A stretch of 64,000 nucleotides of DNA, taken from assembly GCA_052400625.1 (NCBI GenBank), contig JBQTGH010000007.1. The stretch is one strand, 5' to 3'. This DNA is from Thermophagus sp052400625 (GTDB taxonomy: Bacteria > Bacteroidota > Bacteroidia > Bacteroidales > Marinilabiliaceae). Below the pieces are notes generated by a model. It made no database searches. It worked only from the letters and a program-made list of their open reading frames with translations, and was not told the origin of the DNA. The number at the start of each line of letters is the position of its first letter. Position 1 is the stretch's first letter. The position numbers and the translations under genes were made by a program. Positions 17,793 to 27,216 of this stretch are shown here, piece after piece.

Positions 17793-20700
17793 GTGAATAA
17801 AGCTATTAAATACCTATTGATTTCGTTTACAGCTATTGTTGTAGTTGTTCTTTTGCTGGTGCTCTTTGCCCAAACGGTAGCTTTTCATCGTATTGTCAAA
17901 GAACAGGTGGTGAAAGCCCTTAATAAGACGATAAATGGAGAGGTAAGAATAGAGTCGTTGGAGGGGAATTTCTACAACCAATTGTCTGTGAGTGGTTTGT
18001 TTGTTGGCACAAATCAGGGCGATACATTAATGGCGATGGATGATCTGACGCTAGGATATTCCTTATGGCCCTTGTTGAAGGGCAGAGTTCATCTTTACTC
18101 TGTTCGCATGGTACGTCCGGTGGTGAAGTTGGAACAGTCGGCCGACTCTTTATGGAATTTTGAAAAACTTTTTCCAACGACGGAGGTGGCTGATGAGGAC
18201 TCAGTGACAGAACCAACTTCACTTTCTTTTGTCGTAAAGCGCTTAGGGATAACCAATGGCCATGTTACCCTGAATTTTTTGGGGAGCCCCGGACCGATTA
18301 GTATTTCGGAATTGAATATGGACCTGGGTGCACAATACAGTTCCCGATCGATGCGTCTTAATCTAACTCATCTGGGTTTTGAGACGCCGGAAGCATTTCC
18401 CGATTTAAAACACTTGCAGTTTAATGCCGCACTGAAAGATTCGATTTTTTCATTATCAGATTTTGCCCTGGAGACAAAAAAGAATAATATCCGGGCCAAT
18501 GGCGATTATTCGGCTCGACAGGCAAATGGATCTGAGCTTTCTCTTCAGTCAGAACCTTTTGATGCTGAGGATTTGACCTGGGCTCTTCCGGATTTTCAAA
18601 TAGGGGTGAAACCAACACTGGATTTGCAAACCAGTCTTCAGGATAAGGACATTAAAATAGATTGGCTGGCAGAATATGAGGCTCAGCAAATCAGACTGAG
18701 AGGAACTATTACCAACTTCGTTGGCCTTCTGAGCGATTCATTGAGACATAAAGCAATATCGGATGTTGATGTAACGTTAAAGGCCTTTGATCCCGGGAAA
18801 TGGTTTATGCTGTCTGACATACCGGTGATTCTGAACGGGACAATAAAAGTTGAAGGTAATGGGTTGGAAAAGAGTCATCTTCCTTTGACATTAAAGGCTG
18901 ATTTTTCAAACAGCAGGTGGAAAAATTATCCCTTTAAAGAATTGAAATTGGGGGGTAGTTATCTGGATGGAGCCACCGAGGTCAATTCAAGGATTGTTAC
19001 CAGAGATGGGGTGTTTAATGTGCAGGGACGAGCGCAGTTTAATGACCGACAGGCGCCGGTTCAATTAAGGGTTAGGGCGGACCGCTTTCCGGCGGGGCGA
19101 TTTCTTCCGGATTGGGGCGACAGCACTTGGGTGAATATGGATCTTAACATTGTTGGGAACGGCCGTTCGTTGTCATCGTTAAGGGCCCACTTTGATTTGT
19201 TCCTGGAAGAATCGGTGGTGGCCGGAATTCCTGTGGATTCTTTAAGGGCCGTCGGCCAAATGGAAAAGGGAGATCTGACGCTTGATACCTTGCAAATCAT
19301 GAACGAATCGGTGGCGTTTTTTGGACGTGGTACCTATTCCAACAAAGGTGTTTTGCGTGCCGATCTATTCAGCCGGATTAAGGATTTATCAGCATTCCAT
19401 CACTATGTGGCAATTCCGGCCACCTGGAATTCGTTGGAACTGTCGGGCAAAGCCGGCGGAACTGTGGATTCCCTATCGGCAGAAATTCATCTCAAAGGCC
19501 AGACATTAAGGTATGATTCGGTATATCAGGTGGAAAATGCAGAGATATGGGTTGACCGGTTCCTTTTTAAGGAGGGCAACATTTGGGGGGAGACCCTGAT
19601 AGAAACCAGTGGCATTGCCATATCGGGGACGAACCTAGATTCGGTGAGGATTGAGGGTTATGTAGAACCGGAACGGTGGAACATGAAATCAATGGTCCGC
19701 ATTACGGATTCATTGTCTTTGAAGGCCAAAGCTTCAGGAGATATGGTCATTCCCTGTCATATTTCCCTTTCGGAGCTGAATATTATTACCCAGTATGATT
19801 TTTATTCGCTGAAGGGAGAGGGTGCCCAAATGACGATAGGGACGAATCGGTATGGATTGACAGGTTTTATTCTGACCGGTCGGGAAAATGGCGGTAGCAA
19901 GATAGAGGTGGATGGTGAATATTGGGTTGGCGATTCTGTTTTGGTGGATGTATCCGTAGATGATTTGGATCTTTCACTATTTGAAAAATTCGGACTTGTG
20001 GAACTCCCTCTGAAGGGAAAGGCCTCTCTGGGAATCCATTCGTCAGGAACGATTAGCGATCTTGATCTGACGTTGATGTTGCTGTTAAATGGGGTTGAAG
20101 CTAATCCATTAAGAGTCGAGCAAATACGAGTGAATATGGAACAGCGCCATGACACACTGAGGGCTTCGGCTGTGGCCAAAAGTCAGAAAGGGGATTCATT
20201 GATCATTGATTTGCTGTCACCGGTTCAGATCAGTGTCGGCGATTCGCAGATGGTTGCTTCCATCAGGGAGGTAACTGGAAAAATAGTGGCGCAAAAGGTT
20301 CGACCTTCTGCTTTTTTTGAATTTGAAAATCCCGATAATCAATATGTCAGAGCTTTGGTGGATGTGGATGTGGGATTGAACGGGCCTTTGATGCATCCTG
20401 TTTTAAGAGGTTTTGTGAATATCACAGGGGGAGAGATGTCTATTCCTTCATATGGGCTTGCTTACCATGACATGAAGTTGAAAGTAAGGATTGATAGTAA
20501 CCGGATACAAGTAGATTCTTTGTATGCGGGTCAAGACAAAGGTTCCTTATTAATTGCGGGGAATGCGGCTTTTGCCCCCGATGTTGTTGCAGGCAACCTT
20601 TCCCTGCTTAATTTGACACTAAAGGCACGTGACTTTTTTATTTCCCGGCATCCCAATCATGTAATACAGATTGATGCCGATACCTGGTTAAAACAAGACG

Positions 20701-21662
20701 GAGGAAATTCCGTATATGGAGGAACGCTTACCGTACTACGATCAAAATTGTATTTGCCGGCTTTAATGGATATGGGAGGATCCTCGAAAGAGGATGAGCC
20801 CCTTCTGGTGCAGTCATTGTTGAAGGAGTTGAAAGATAGTATGGTAATAGAAGATTCTGACATTAGGATGGAGCCCGGAATGGGCAAGGATGCCGGCGAT
20901 TGGATGAAATCGCTCAAAGGCAAGATAAATATAAAAATTCCACGAAATACCTGGCTTCGCTCGGAGGATATGAATCTGGAGCTTTATGGAGATGTGGATC
21001 TTTTAAAGAATGATGAATATTTTGAAATATTTGGCGTTTTGGGGATTACCAGAGGATATTATACGCTATATGGACGAAAGCTCAATATCAAAGAAGGGGA
21101 ATTGACCTTTTCGGGAGGCAGAGAGATGAATCCAGGTATAGAACTGGAGGCCGGCTATACCTTTCGGGGAAGGGATAAACAAAAAAAAGAGTTGATCATG
21201 AATGTGAGTGGCACGGCCTTTGACCCGGAGCTGTTATTTACCCTTAACGGATCGGCCGTTAGTGAGCGGGATGCTATGGCTTATCTTATATTTAATCAGT
21301 CATTTGATGAGTTGAGTTTCGGAAATAGGGGGGGTATTTCGGTCAATTTGCCAACTGCCATGGTGTCAGGGTTGGTCTCTGCACAATTGACAAAAACAAT
21401 TGGGAAACAATTTGATTTGGATATGTTGGAGATTCAGGCCGGTGATGATTGGGAAAGTGCTACTTTTATGGTGGGGAAATATATTTCCAATAATCTTTTT
21501 GTAACTTACCAAAGAGGGTTTGGGGTAAATGAAGACGGTGCTTTGTTTCACCAGACGGTATCTTTGGAGTATGAGTTCATACGAAATTTGTTTATTCGCT
21601 TGACTCAAGGCGATTTTAAAGATTCTGGTATTGATGTTATTATAAAGTTTGAAAAGAAATAA
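17793..21662 (+). CDS. TamB-like translocation/assembly module protein (DUF490)
   Basis: A 1289-residue AsmA/TamB-type protein. The GTG start is followed by a single membrane helix (about 7-27), then AHVVHL-like repeats typical of the elongated beta-groove (KAINKT...GEVRIESLEGNFYNQLSVSGLFVG near residues 35-70). The conserved TamB domain occupies about 930-1289 (RGYYTLYGRKLNIKEGELTF, LNGSAVSERDAMAYLIF, YISNNLFVTYQRGFG). It spans the periplasm and works with the Omp85 partner just upstream, moving phospholipid or assembling outer membrane proteins. A 232-nt gap separates it from tamA and only 5 nt from the next gene. Confidence 0.88.
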   Translation: MNKAIKYLLISFTAIVVVVLLLVLFAQTVAFHRIVKEQVVKALNKTINGEVRIESLEGNFYNQLSVSGLFVGTNQGDTLMAMDDLTLGYSLWPLLKGRVHLYSVRMVRPVVKLEQSADSLWNFEKLFPTTEVADEDSVTEPTSLSFVVKRLGITNGHVTLNFLGSPGPISISELNMDLGAQYSSRSMRLNLTHLGFETPEAFPDLKHLQFNAALKDSIFSLSDFALETKKNNIRANGDYSARQANGSELSLQSEPFDAEDLTWALPDFQIGVKPTLDLQTSLQDKDIKIDWLAEYEAQQIRLRGTITNFVGLLSDSLRHKAISDVDVTLKAFDPGKWFMLSDIPVILNGTIKVEGNGLEKSHLPLTLKADFSNSRWKNYPFKELKLGGSYLDGATEVNSRIVTRDGVFNVQGRAQFNDRQAPVQLRVRADRFPAGRFLPDWGDSTWVNMDLNIVGNGRSLSSLRAHFDLFLEESVVAGIPVDSLRAVGQMEKGDLTLDTLQIMNESVAFFGRGTYSNKGVLRADLFSRIKDLSAFHHYVAIPATWNSLELSGKAGGTVDSLSAEIHLKGQTLRYDSVYQVENAEIWVDRFLFKEGNIWGETLIETSGIAISGTNLDSVRIEGYVEPERWNMKSMVRITDSLSLKAKASGDMVIPCHISLSELNIITQYDFYSLKGEGAQMTIGTNRYGLTGFILTGRENGGSKIEVDGEYWVGDSVLVDVSVDDLDLSLFEKFGLVELPLKGKASLGIHSSGTISDLDLTLMLLLNGVEANPLRVEQIRVNMEQRHDTLRASAVAKSQKGDSLIIDLLSPVQISVGDSQMVASIREVTGKIVAQKVRPSAFFEFENPDNQYVRALVDVDVGLNGPLMHPVLRGFVNITGGEMSIPSYGLAYHDMKLKVRIDSNRIQVDSLYAGQDKGSLLIAGNAAFAPDVVAGNLSLLNLTLKARDFFISRHPNHVIQIDADTWLKQDGGNSVYGGTLTVLRSKLYLPALMDMGGSSKEDEPLLVQSLLKELKDSMVIEDSDIRMEPGMGKDAGDWMKSLKGKINIKIPRNTWLRSEDMNLELYGDVDLLKNDEYFEIFGVLGITRGYYTLYGRKLNIKEGELTFSGGREMNPGIELEAGYTFRGRDKQKKELIMNVSGTAFDPELLFTLNGSAVSERDAMAYLIFNQSFDELSFGNRGGISVNLPTAMVSGLVSAQLTKTIGKQFDLDMLEIQAGDDWESATFMVGKYISNNLFVTYQRGFGVNEDGALFHQTVSLEYEFIRNLFIRLTQGDFKDSGIDVIIKFEKK

Positions 21663-21667
21663 ATTAT

Positions 21668-23896
21668 ATGGATGGCAATGTTCGGAAAAAGCAAAAGCAG
21701 GTTTATACCTTTTTGGATGAAAAAAGGGTAAAAGAGACGCTGGATTATTTATCGGACCTTGTAAAAGAAACGCACAACAGTGATCTGATAGACGGACTTT
21801 ATCACCTGGAAATGACCTATAAAAGTCTGTTGAAATATACGGTAGAGGGATTTTCTGATCCTGAACGGCAACAAGTATATAATCATCTGATTGGGGACAT
21901 TTATTTGCTGGCCGATAAAGTGATGGGGGCACTGAGTTTGCGTTGGGGGCAAGGATGGCTTTTCGATGCCCGACGATATTTGAACAGTCTGCCGGCGGAA
22001 GAGCTGGACAGCATTGTGGAAAATTATCTCATAGAGTCTGATAAATTTATGGTGGCGTATACTGTGGATACGGGGATTTCTTTTCCCTATCAACTGGAGA
22101 AGTCATTGGACCGCCTCTTTGAGATGATTGCTGCCCTTCCCGAATTTTACAAAGAAAGGGAGAAAAATATTCGGACTGTTTTCTTTGGTGATGGGTTTTT
22201 CTGGCCCTGGCAAAGTGTTATGGTTAGCGCATTGACTTTAAATCTGCTTACCACTTTCAATAGGAATAATCTTGCATTGCTTTTTGATCTTTGTGAGCAT
22301 TCTAATTCTCAGGTTCGGCTGAGGGCCTTTACCGGACTTATCTTTGTTTTGTACAAATATGATTCCCGACTTCCATTCATTTCGGGTGTGAAAGAACGCA
22401 TAGAAAAGCTTAATGACCTCTTTTCTCCTGAGATGATTCAAACCATATTGATCCAAATTTTACGTACCCGGGAGACTGAAAAGCTGACCAAAAAAATGAA
22501 TGAGGAGATTCTTCCGGAAGTGGCACGCATTCAACCAAACCTTCGGCGAAAACTGGATTTGGACAATTTGTTGGGGGATGTTTTTCCGGAAGATAAAAAT
22601 CCCGACTGGGAAGATATTTTTTCTGACTCTCCCGAACTTATGGACAAACTGGAAGAGTTGAGTCGGATGCAGATGGAAGGAGCCGATTTGTTTATGTCGA
22701 CCTTCAGGATGCTGAAAAACTTCCCTTTCTTCAATGAAATTTATCATTGGTTTCTGCCTTTTTATTATCCGAATCCAATTGTCCAGGAGGCCTTGAAGAA
22801 TGAATCCGGACCGTTTAATGACAGTGAAATGCTTAGTTCCATGGCCGAGTCGGGTGTTCTTTGCAACTCCGATAAATACTCTCTAATAATGAGTATTTCG
22901 CAAATGCCGGCTATGCAGAAGGAAATGATGGGCAATATGTTTGGTTCTGAAATTGAAGCGATGAAAGAGATACAAAAAAGTGATGAGCTGGTCGACCCAC
23001 AAAAGAAAATTCTTTATATCTCGAATCAATATGTTCAGGACCTATATCGCTTCTTTAAGCTTCACCCGCAACGAGGGTCCTTTGATGATCCCTTTGAGTG
23101 GACTTTCGACTTTCATAATAAATGGTTCCTTGCTTTGTTGGCACCGGAGCATAATCTGCCTTTAAAGCTGGCGGAATATTTGTTTAGTAAAAATGATTTT
23201 GAAGAGGCGGCAGGTGTTTATTTGATGGAAGTTCAAAAAGAAAAAGTGCCGGATGTGCAGATATTGCAAAAATTGGCCTTTTGTTATCAACAGATTGGAG
23301 ATTACGAGCAGGCATTGAATTATTATTTGCAGGCCGAGCTTTATGGCGATATTCAAGTGTGGAACCTCAAAAAAATTGCTCTTTGTTACCGTTATTTGAA
23401 AAATCCCAATAAAGCCCTTGAATATTATAAACTGGCAGAACAACAAAAACCTGACGATTTGCATACTCAGGTAAGTATTGGTCATTGCCTGCTTGAGCTT
23501 AAACGTTATGATGAAGCTCTGAAATATTATTTCAAGGTAGAATATCTGGCCCCCGACAATCACAGGGTATGGAGACCCATTGCCTGGTGCTGCTTGATGG
23601 AAGGAAAGCTTGATCAGGCCGAAAAGTACGGATTGAAATCACTTGAAGAGAATCCTACCCCACACGATTTAATGAATATGGGACATATCGTTTGGTGTAG
23701 GGCCCGACGAAAGGAGGCCCTGGAGTGGTACTTGAAATCTATCCGTCACAAAGACTTCTCCCTTAAAGAGTTTATCGATGCCTTTGAAGCAGATAAAGAA
23801 GTGCTTTTGAAGCATAATGTGGAACCTTCCGATGTGCCCATAATGTTGGATCAATTGCGATACTATTTAGAAGAGAATAATAATGCCCAGAAATAA
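21668..23896 (+). CDS. Tetratricopeptide-repeat protein of unknown role
   Basis: A 742-residue protein without a signal peptide or membrane helix. The first 440 residues are helical and not recognised. From about 480 to 690 there are at least five TPR-like helix pairs (FEEAAGVYLMEVQ, YEQALNYYLQAEL, PNKALEYYKLAEQ, YDEALKYYFKVEY, LDQAEKYGLKSLE). TPRs mediate protein contacts. It begins 5 nt after tamB and its end overlaps the next gene by 14 nt, so it is likely co-translated with both. An envelope-assembly or chaperone link is inference from position only. Confidence 0.85.
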   Translation: MDGNVRKKQKQVYTFLDEKRVKETLDYLSDLVKETHNSDLIDGLYHLEMTYKSLLKYTVEGFSDPERQQVYNHLIGDIYLLADKVMGALSLRWGQGWLFDARRYLNSLPAEELDSIVENYLIESDKFMVAYTVDTGISFPYQLEKSLDRLFEMIAALPEFYKEREKNIRTVFFGDGFFWPWQSVMVSALTLNLLTTFNRNNLALLFDLCEHSNSQVRLRAFTGLIFVLYKYDSRLPFISGVKERIEKLNDLFSPEMIQTILIQILRTRETEKLTKKMNEEILPEVARIQPNLRRKLDLDNLLGDVFPEDKNPDWEDIFSDSPELMDKLEELSRMQMEGADLFMSTFRMLKNFPFFNEIYHWFLPFYYPNPIVQEALKNESGPFNDSEMLSSMAESGVLCNSDKYSLIMSISQMPAMQKEMMGNMFGSEIEAMKEIQKSDELVDPQKKILYISNQYVQDLYRFFKLHPQRGSFDDPFEWTFDFHNKWFLALLAPEHNLPLKLAEYLFSKNDFEEAAGVYLMEVQKEKVPDVQILQKLAFCYQQIGDYEQALNYYLQAELYGDIQVWNLKKIALCYRYLKNPNKALEYYKLAEQQKPDDLHTQVSIGHCLLELKRYDEALKYYFKVEYLAPDNHRVWRPIAWCCLMEGKLDQAEKYGLKSLEENPTPHDLMNMGHIVWCRARRKEALEWYLKSIRHKDFSLKEFIDAFEADKEVLLKHNVEPSDVPIMLDQLRYYLEENNNAQK

Positions 23897-24272
23897 ACCT
23901 GATGTAGAATTATACAGCTACGGCATTTACACTAAGTGGAATAAATTATCAAAGCAGTTGCCAAAGCTGAAAGAAATTACCACACAAATCCCCGTTAATC
24001 CGGAAGTGGAATTTGGTTATGTCTTGAAAATTAAAAAAGCAAAGGGAGAAATCCTGGAATATGAAATTCATCACCCACCCTTTAAGGATCAGGACGGGAA
24101 AATTGTTCCTCCTTTTACGGGAGAGGTGTTGATAAACTCAAATGATTGGGAATTTTTCCTTGGAGATACCGTATGGGAGCCATATGACGATAAAGCCGGC
24201 GAATGGATCCTTGTTACCAGACTTCAGAATAAAGAAATCGCACGGAAAAAATTTATTTTATTCCTGCCCTAA
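23883..24272 (+). CDS. Small conserved protein, DUF3859-like
   Basis: A 129-residue soluble protein whose pattern (YGIYTKWNKLS, ITTQIPVNPEVEFGYVLKIK, IHHPPFKDQDGKIVPPFTGE, FFLGDTVWEPYDDKAGEW) fits what I recall of the DUF3859 family; no function is known. It overlaps the TPR gene by 14 nt in another frame, which is typical of translational coupling. It closes the tamA-tamB-TPR operon. Confidence 0.8.
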   Translation: MPRNKPDVELYSYGIYTKWNKLSKQLPKLKEITTQIPVNPEVEFGYVLKIKKAKGEILEYEIHHPPFKDQDGKIVPPFTGEVLINSNDWEFFLGDTVWEPYDDKAGEWILVTRLQNKEIARKKFILFLP

Positions 24273-24278
24273 TGGCAC

Positions 24279-24434
24279 TTAAGCAAAGGTGATGTTAAAA
24301 AGGAAAGCCCCGAAAATAATCAATACAATTACGATAGCAACTTCAATGATCGAATAAATTAAAATCTTTCGCTTTAATTTTGCTATAGTGTCATTTTCAT
24401 TCTCTCTCGTGTTCATTTTTTTAAGAATATTCAT
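24279..24434 (-). CDS. Small single-pass membrane peptide (51 residues)
   Basis: The minus strand from the ATG at 24434 encodes 51 residues: a charged start (MNILKKMNTRENENDTIAKL), a KRK stop-transfer cluster, then one hydrophobic helix of about 22 residues (IEVAIVIVLIIFGAFLFNIT). A second in-frame ATG at 24416 would give 45 residues. It converges on the DUF3859 gene with a 6-bp gap. The clean amphiphilic layout suggests a real small protein. No family is recognised. Confidence 0.5.
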   Translation of the reverse strand: MNILKKMNTRENENDTIAKLKRKILIYSIIEVAIVIVLIIFGAFLFNITFA

Positions 24435-24691
24435 TTGTACAAAGGAAAAGTTTTTTGGAGAAAATTAGAACAGGGGAAACTAACGTTGTGAAATTTTAAC
24501 TATTTTTAAACGATTTGTTAAGGCCTTTTTTTCAGTATTTAAGGATTTCTTTCAAAATTTTGGAGAAGATGGATGTTGTATAATTGTGTAGAAGTTTGTA
24601 CAAGGAATCTGGTAGGATAATTCGGAAAGGGCGTTTCCCTATTTATTGGATTGCCGCAAGGAGGACTTTGACAGTGCTGCGGATGGGGCTT

Positions 24692-24727
24692 CAAAAAATA
24701 CTCTCCGACTTTTGGAAGCCGGAGAGT
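24692..24727 (-). terminator. Rho-independent terminator of ychF
   Basis: On the minus strand ACTCTCCGGCTT pairs with AAGTCGGAGAGT (24727-24700) and is followed by ATTTTTTG. It lies 50 nt past the ychF stop. Apart from this, 24435-24776 holds nothing I can support. Confidence 0.75.
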
Positions 24728-24776
24728 GATCTTTATTATTTTAGAAATGATTTTTTTTGTAAGAGAAGGTGGGCAG

Positions 24777-25877
24777 TTAAACATTAAAACGAAAATGCAT
24801 GATGTCTCCATCCTGCACTTCGTATTCTTTGCCTTCAATATGCATTTTTCCGGCTTCTTTGCAGGCCTGTTCAGAGCCTAACGCTACATAGTCTTCATAT
24901 TTAATAACTTCGGCTCGTATGAAGCCTTTTTCAAAATCGGAGTGGATGACACCTGCGGCCTGAGGAGCCAATGCCCCGGCAGGAAATGTCCATGCCCGTA
25001 CTTCCTTTTCTCCTGCTGTGAAAAACGTTTTTAGATTAAGTAATTTATAGGCCGATTTGATCAGTTTGGAAACCCCTGATTCTTTTAACCCAATATCTTC
25101 CAAAAACATTTGCCGTTCTTCAAAAGTTTCCAGTTCAGCAATTTCTGCTTCGGTCTGGGCAGCAATGACCAGCACCTGGGCCGATTCTTCTTTAACCGCC
25201 TCTTTAACAGCAATAACATGCTTGTTGTCTGCAGTGAGCGATTTTTCATCGACATTACAAACATAGAGAATGGGCTTGTTGGTCAGTAGAAAAAGGTCTT
25301 TTGCTACTTTTTCCTCTTGTTCGGTGAGGGGGACAGTTCTGGCCGACTTACCACTTTCCAGTGCTGCTTTATACTTGAGAAGAACATCTAATAATCTTTT
25401 AACTTCCGGATCTTTAGACGTTTTGGCTATTTTTTCTGTTTTCCCGATTCGGTTTTCAATGGTTTCCAGGTCTTTAAATTGAAGTTCCAGATCAATAACT
25501 TCCTTGTCACGTACCGGATTTACCGATCCGTCGACGTGGGTGACGTTATCATCATCGAAGCAGCGGAGTACATGAATGATGGCATCGGTCTCCCGGATAT
25601 TGGCAAGAAATTTATTTCCCAGACCTTCGCCTTTACTGGCCCCTTTTACGAGTCCGGCAATATCCACAATTTCGATGGTGGTGGGCGTTACTTTTTGGGG
25701 GTTTACCAGTTTTTCCAGCTGAATCAGTCTTTCGTCGGGGACCGTTATGACCCCCACGTTCGGCTCGATGGTGCAAAAAGGAAAGTTGGCCGACTGGGCT
25801 TTGGCATTTGATAAACAATTAAAAAGGGTTGATTTTCCAACATTGGGTAACCCAACGATACCGCATTGTAAGGCCAT
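24777..25877 (-). CDS. ychF: Redox-regulated ATPase YchF (Obg family)
   Basis: A 366-residue P-loop protein: P-loop GLPNVGKST (residues 9-17), switch VDIAGLVKGASKGEGLG, and the fourth motif NVDE in place of NKxD, as in YchF/OLA1, which prefer ATP to GTP. The C-terminal TGS-type domain ends with DGDIMHFRFNV. It binds ribosomes and has been tied to stress and translation control. Length is typical. It stands alone with its own promoter box and terminator. Confidence 0.96.
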   Translation of the reverse strand: MALQCGIVGLPNVGKSTLFNCLSNAKAQSANFPFCTIEPNVGVITVPDERLIQLEKLVNPQKVTPTTIEIVDIAGLVKGASKGEGLGNKFLANIRETDAIIHVLRCFDDDNVTHVDGSVNPVRDKEVIDLELQFKDLETIENRIGKTEKIAKTSKDPEVKRLLDVLLKYKAALESGKSARTVPLTEQEEKVAKDLFLLTNKPILYVCNVDEKSLTADNKHVIAVKEAVKEESAQVLVIAAQTEAEIAELETFEERQMFLEDIGLKESGVSKLIKSAYKLLNLKTFFTAGEKEVRAWTFPAGALAPQAAGVIHSDFEKGFIRAEVIKYEDYVALGSEQACKEAGKMHIEGKEYEVQDGDIMHFRFNV

Positions 25878-25950
25878 GTTATTTTCTGTTTATTTTGAAT
25901 TCCGATTTGTAAAACTACTAGAGACTTATTCCCGAAATAAATTAAGTGTG

Positions 25951-25958
25951 CAAAGGTA
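25951..25958 (-). promoter_or_regulatory. -7 box of the ychF promoter
   Basis: The minus strand reads TACCTTTG, an exact TAnnTTTG match, 73 nt before the ychF start. Confidence 0.55.
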
Positions 25959-26122
25959 GTTGTTTTTTGGGAAAGAGAGAATCATCTTTTGTTGTGTGCT
26001 GTCATCCTGTTGGGACGATTTCTCTCAGCAGATGGTTCTGAAATCGGGTAATTCAATACTTTCGCGATTTGAATAAACTATTTCTTTTTTATCTTAGCAG
26101 GAATTAATTAAGAGAATCCCAC

Positions 26123-26674
26123 ATGCAGCCTGACGATAAGGAAATATTGCATCTTGCACAAAGAGCCGATAAGCAGAATGAAGCGTTGGTGTTGTTGATG
26201 AAAAAATACAAGGAACGACTATACTGGCATATTCGCAAGATGGTGATTGTACATGAAGATGCGGACGATTTGTTGCAGAACACCTTTATGAAGGCATGGA
26301 AAAACCTTGGAAGTTTCAGAGGTGATGCATCCCTTTATACCTGGCTGTATAAAATTGCCACCAATGAAACTTTAAACTATATAAATAAAAAGAAAGAGGC
26401 TTTACTAAATGAAGATGCCGACATGGAGCTGATGTTGGGACACAAGTTGGAAACCGATCCTCTTTTTACCGGTGATGAAATACAAAAAAGGTTGCAGAAA
26501 TGTTTGCTGGCACTTCCGGAAAAACAACGACTGGTATTTAATATGAAATATTTTGACGATATGACCTATGAGCAGATTTCTCAAATTCTGGGGACTTCCG
26601 TTGGTGCATTGAAGGCATCTTATTTCCATGCGGTCCGAAAAATAGAAGCTTTTATTAAAAATGAAGTTTTTTAA
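26123..26674 (+). CDS. ECF-type RNA polymerase sigma factor
   Basis: A 183-residue sigma-70 family member with only regions 2 and 4. Region 2 covers about 20-95 (YWHIRKMVIVHEDADDLLQNTFMKAWKNLGSFRG, core and -10 contact). Region 4 covers about 125-180 (LPEKQRLVFNMKYFDDMTYEQISQILGTSVGALKASYFHAVRKI, -35 helix-turn-helix). Small sigmas of this kind are held by a membrane anti-sigma factor. The next gene, 91 nt on, has the right shape for one. An upstream TTTG...TATCTTAG near 26066-26098 is a weak promoter candidate. Confidence 0.93.
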   Translation: MQPDDKEILHLAQRADKQNEALVLLMKKYKERLYWHIRKMVIVHEDADDLLQNTFMKAWKNLGSFRGDASLYTWLYKIATNETLNYINKKKEALLNEDADMELMLGHKLETDPLFTGDEIQKRLQKCLLALPEKQRLVFNMKYFDDMTYEQISQILGTSVGALKASYFHAVRKIEAFIKNEVF

Positions 26675-26765
26675 TATTAAACCTTTGAAGTTTTAATCGT
26701 TCTAAATAAAGCACTTAACTTTATTTGCCGTAGCGTTTGAGTTAGAAAGGAAAAGGGGGTTTATT

Positions 26766-27188
26766 ATGGATGAAAAAGAATTTGGAAAAAAAGAGTCTCC
26801 GTTTCAGGTTCCTGAAAACTATTTTGAAGATTTTGAAGCACGTATGTTGAAGAATCTGGAGCCGGAGGCGGAGATAAAGTTACACAGACAGGATTCTATC
26901 ACAACCATCAAATCAGTTATTAAACCTTGGTTGGCTATGGCAGCATCCTTTTTGGTTATCGCAATGGTTTATTATTTTGCGCCTCACCTTTTTGGTGATG
27001 TGGAAGAAACAGCTTTTTCTAAAGAGTGGGAAGAGGAATATATCAACTCGTTGGCTTTAATTTTTGATGAAAATGAGATCAATGAATTGGTAATTAAAGA
27101 AGATACCTTTTGGGTTTTTCCTCCTGATTCTTTGTTTGTTGGTGAGTTTACGGAAGAGGAGCTGGCAGCAGTCACCTATTTTGAATAA
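26766..27188 (+). CDS. Probable membrane anti-sigma factor
   Basis: A 140-residue protein with the N-terminal SPFQVPENYFEDFEARML pattern seen in many Bacteroidetes anti-sigma-like proteins, one membrane helix (about 56-75, LAMAASFLVIAMVYYFA), and an acidic periplasmic tail. It lacks a clear zinc anti-sigma HxxxCxxC motif. Position right after an ECF sigma gene and before a periplasmic Spy-like protein supports the role; the sequence alone would not. Confidence 0.7.
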   Translation: MDEKEFGKKESPFQVPENYFEDFEARMLKNLEPEAEIKLHRQDSITTIKSVIKPWLAMAASFLVIAMVYYFAPHLFGDVEETAFSKEWEEEYINSLALIFDENEINELVIKEDTFWVFPPDSLFVGEFTEEELAAVTYFE

Positions 27189-27216
27189 TTATTGAACAAG
27201 TTTAAAAGTTATTGCT

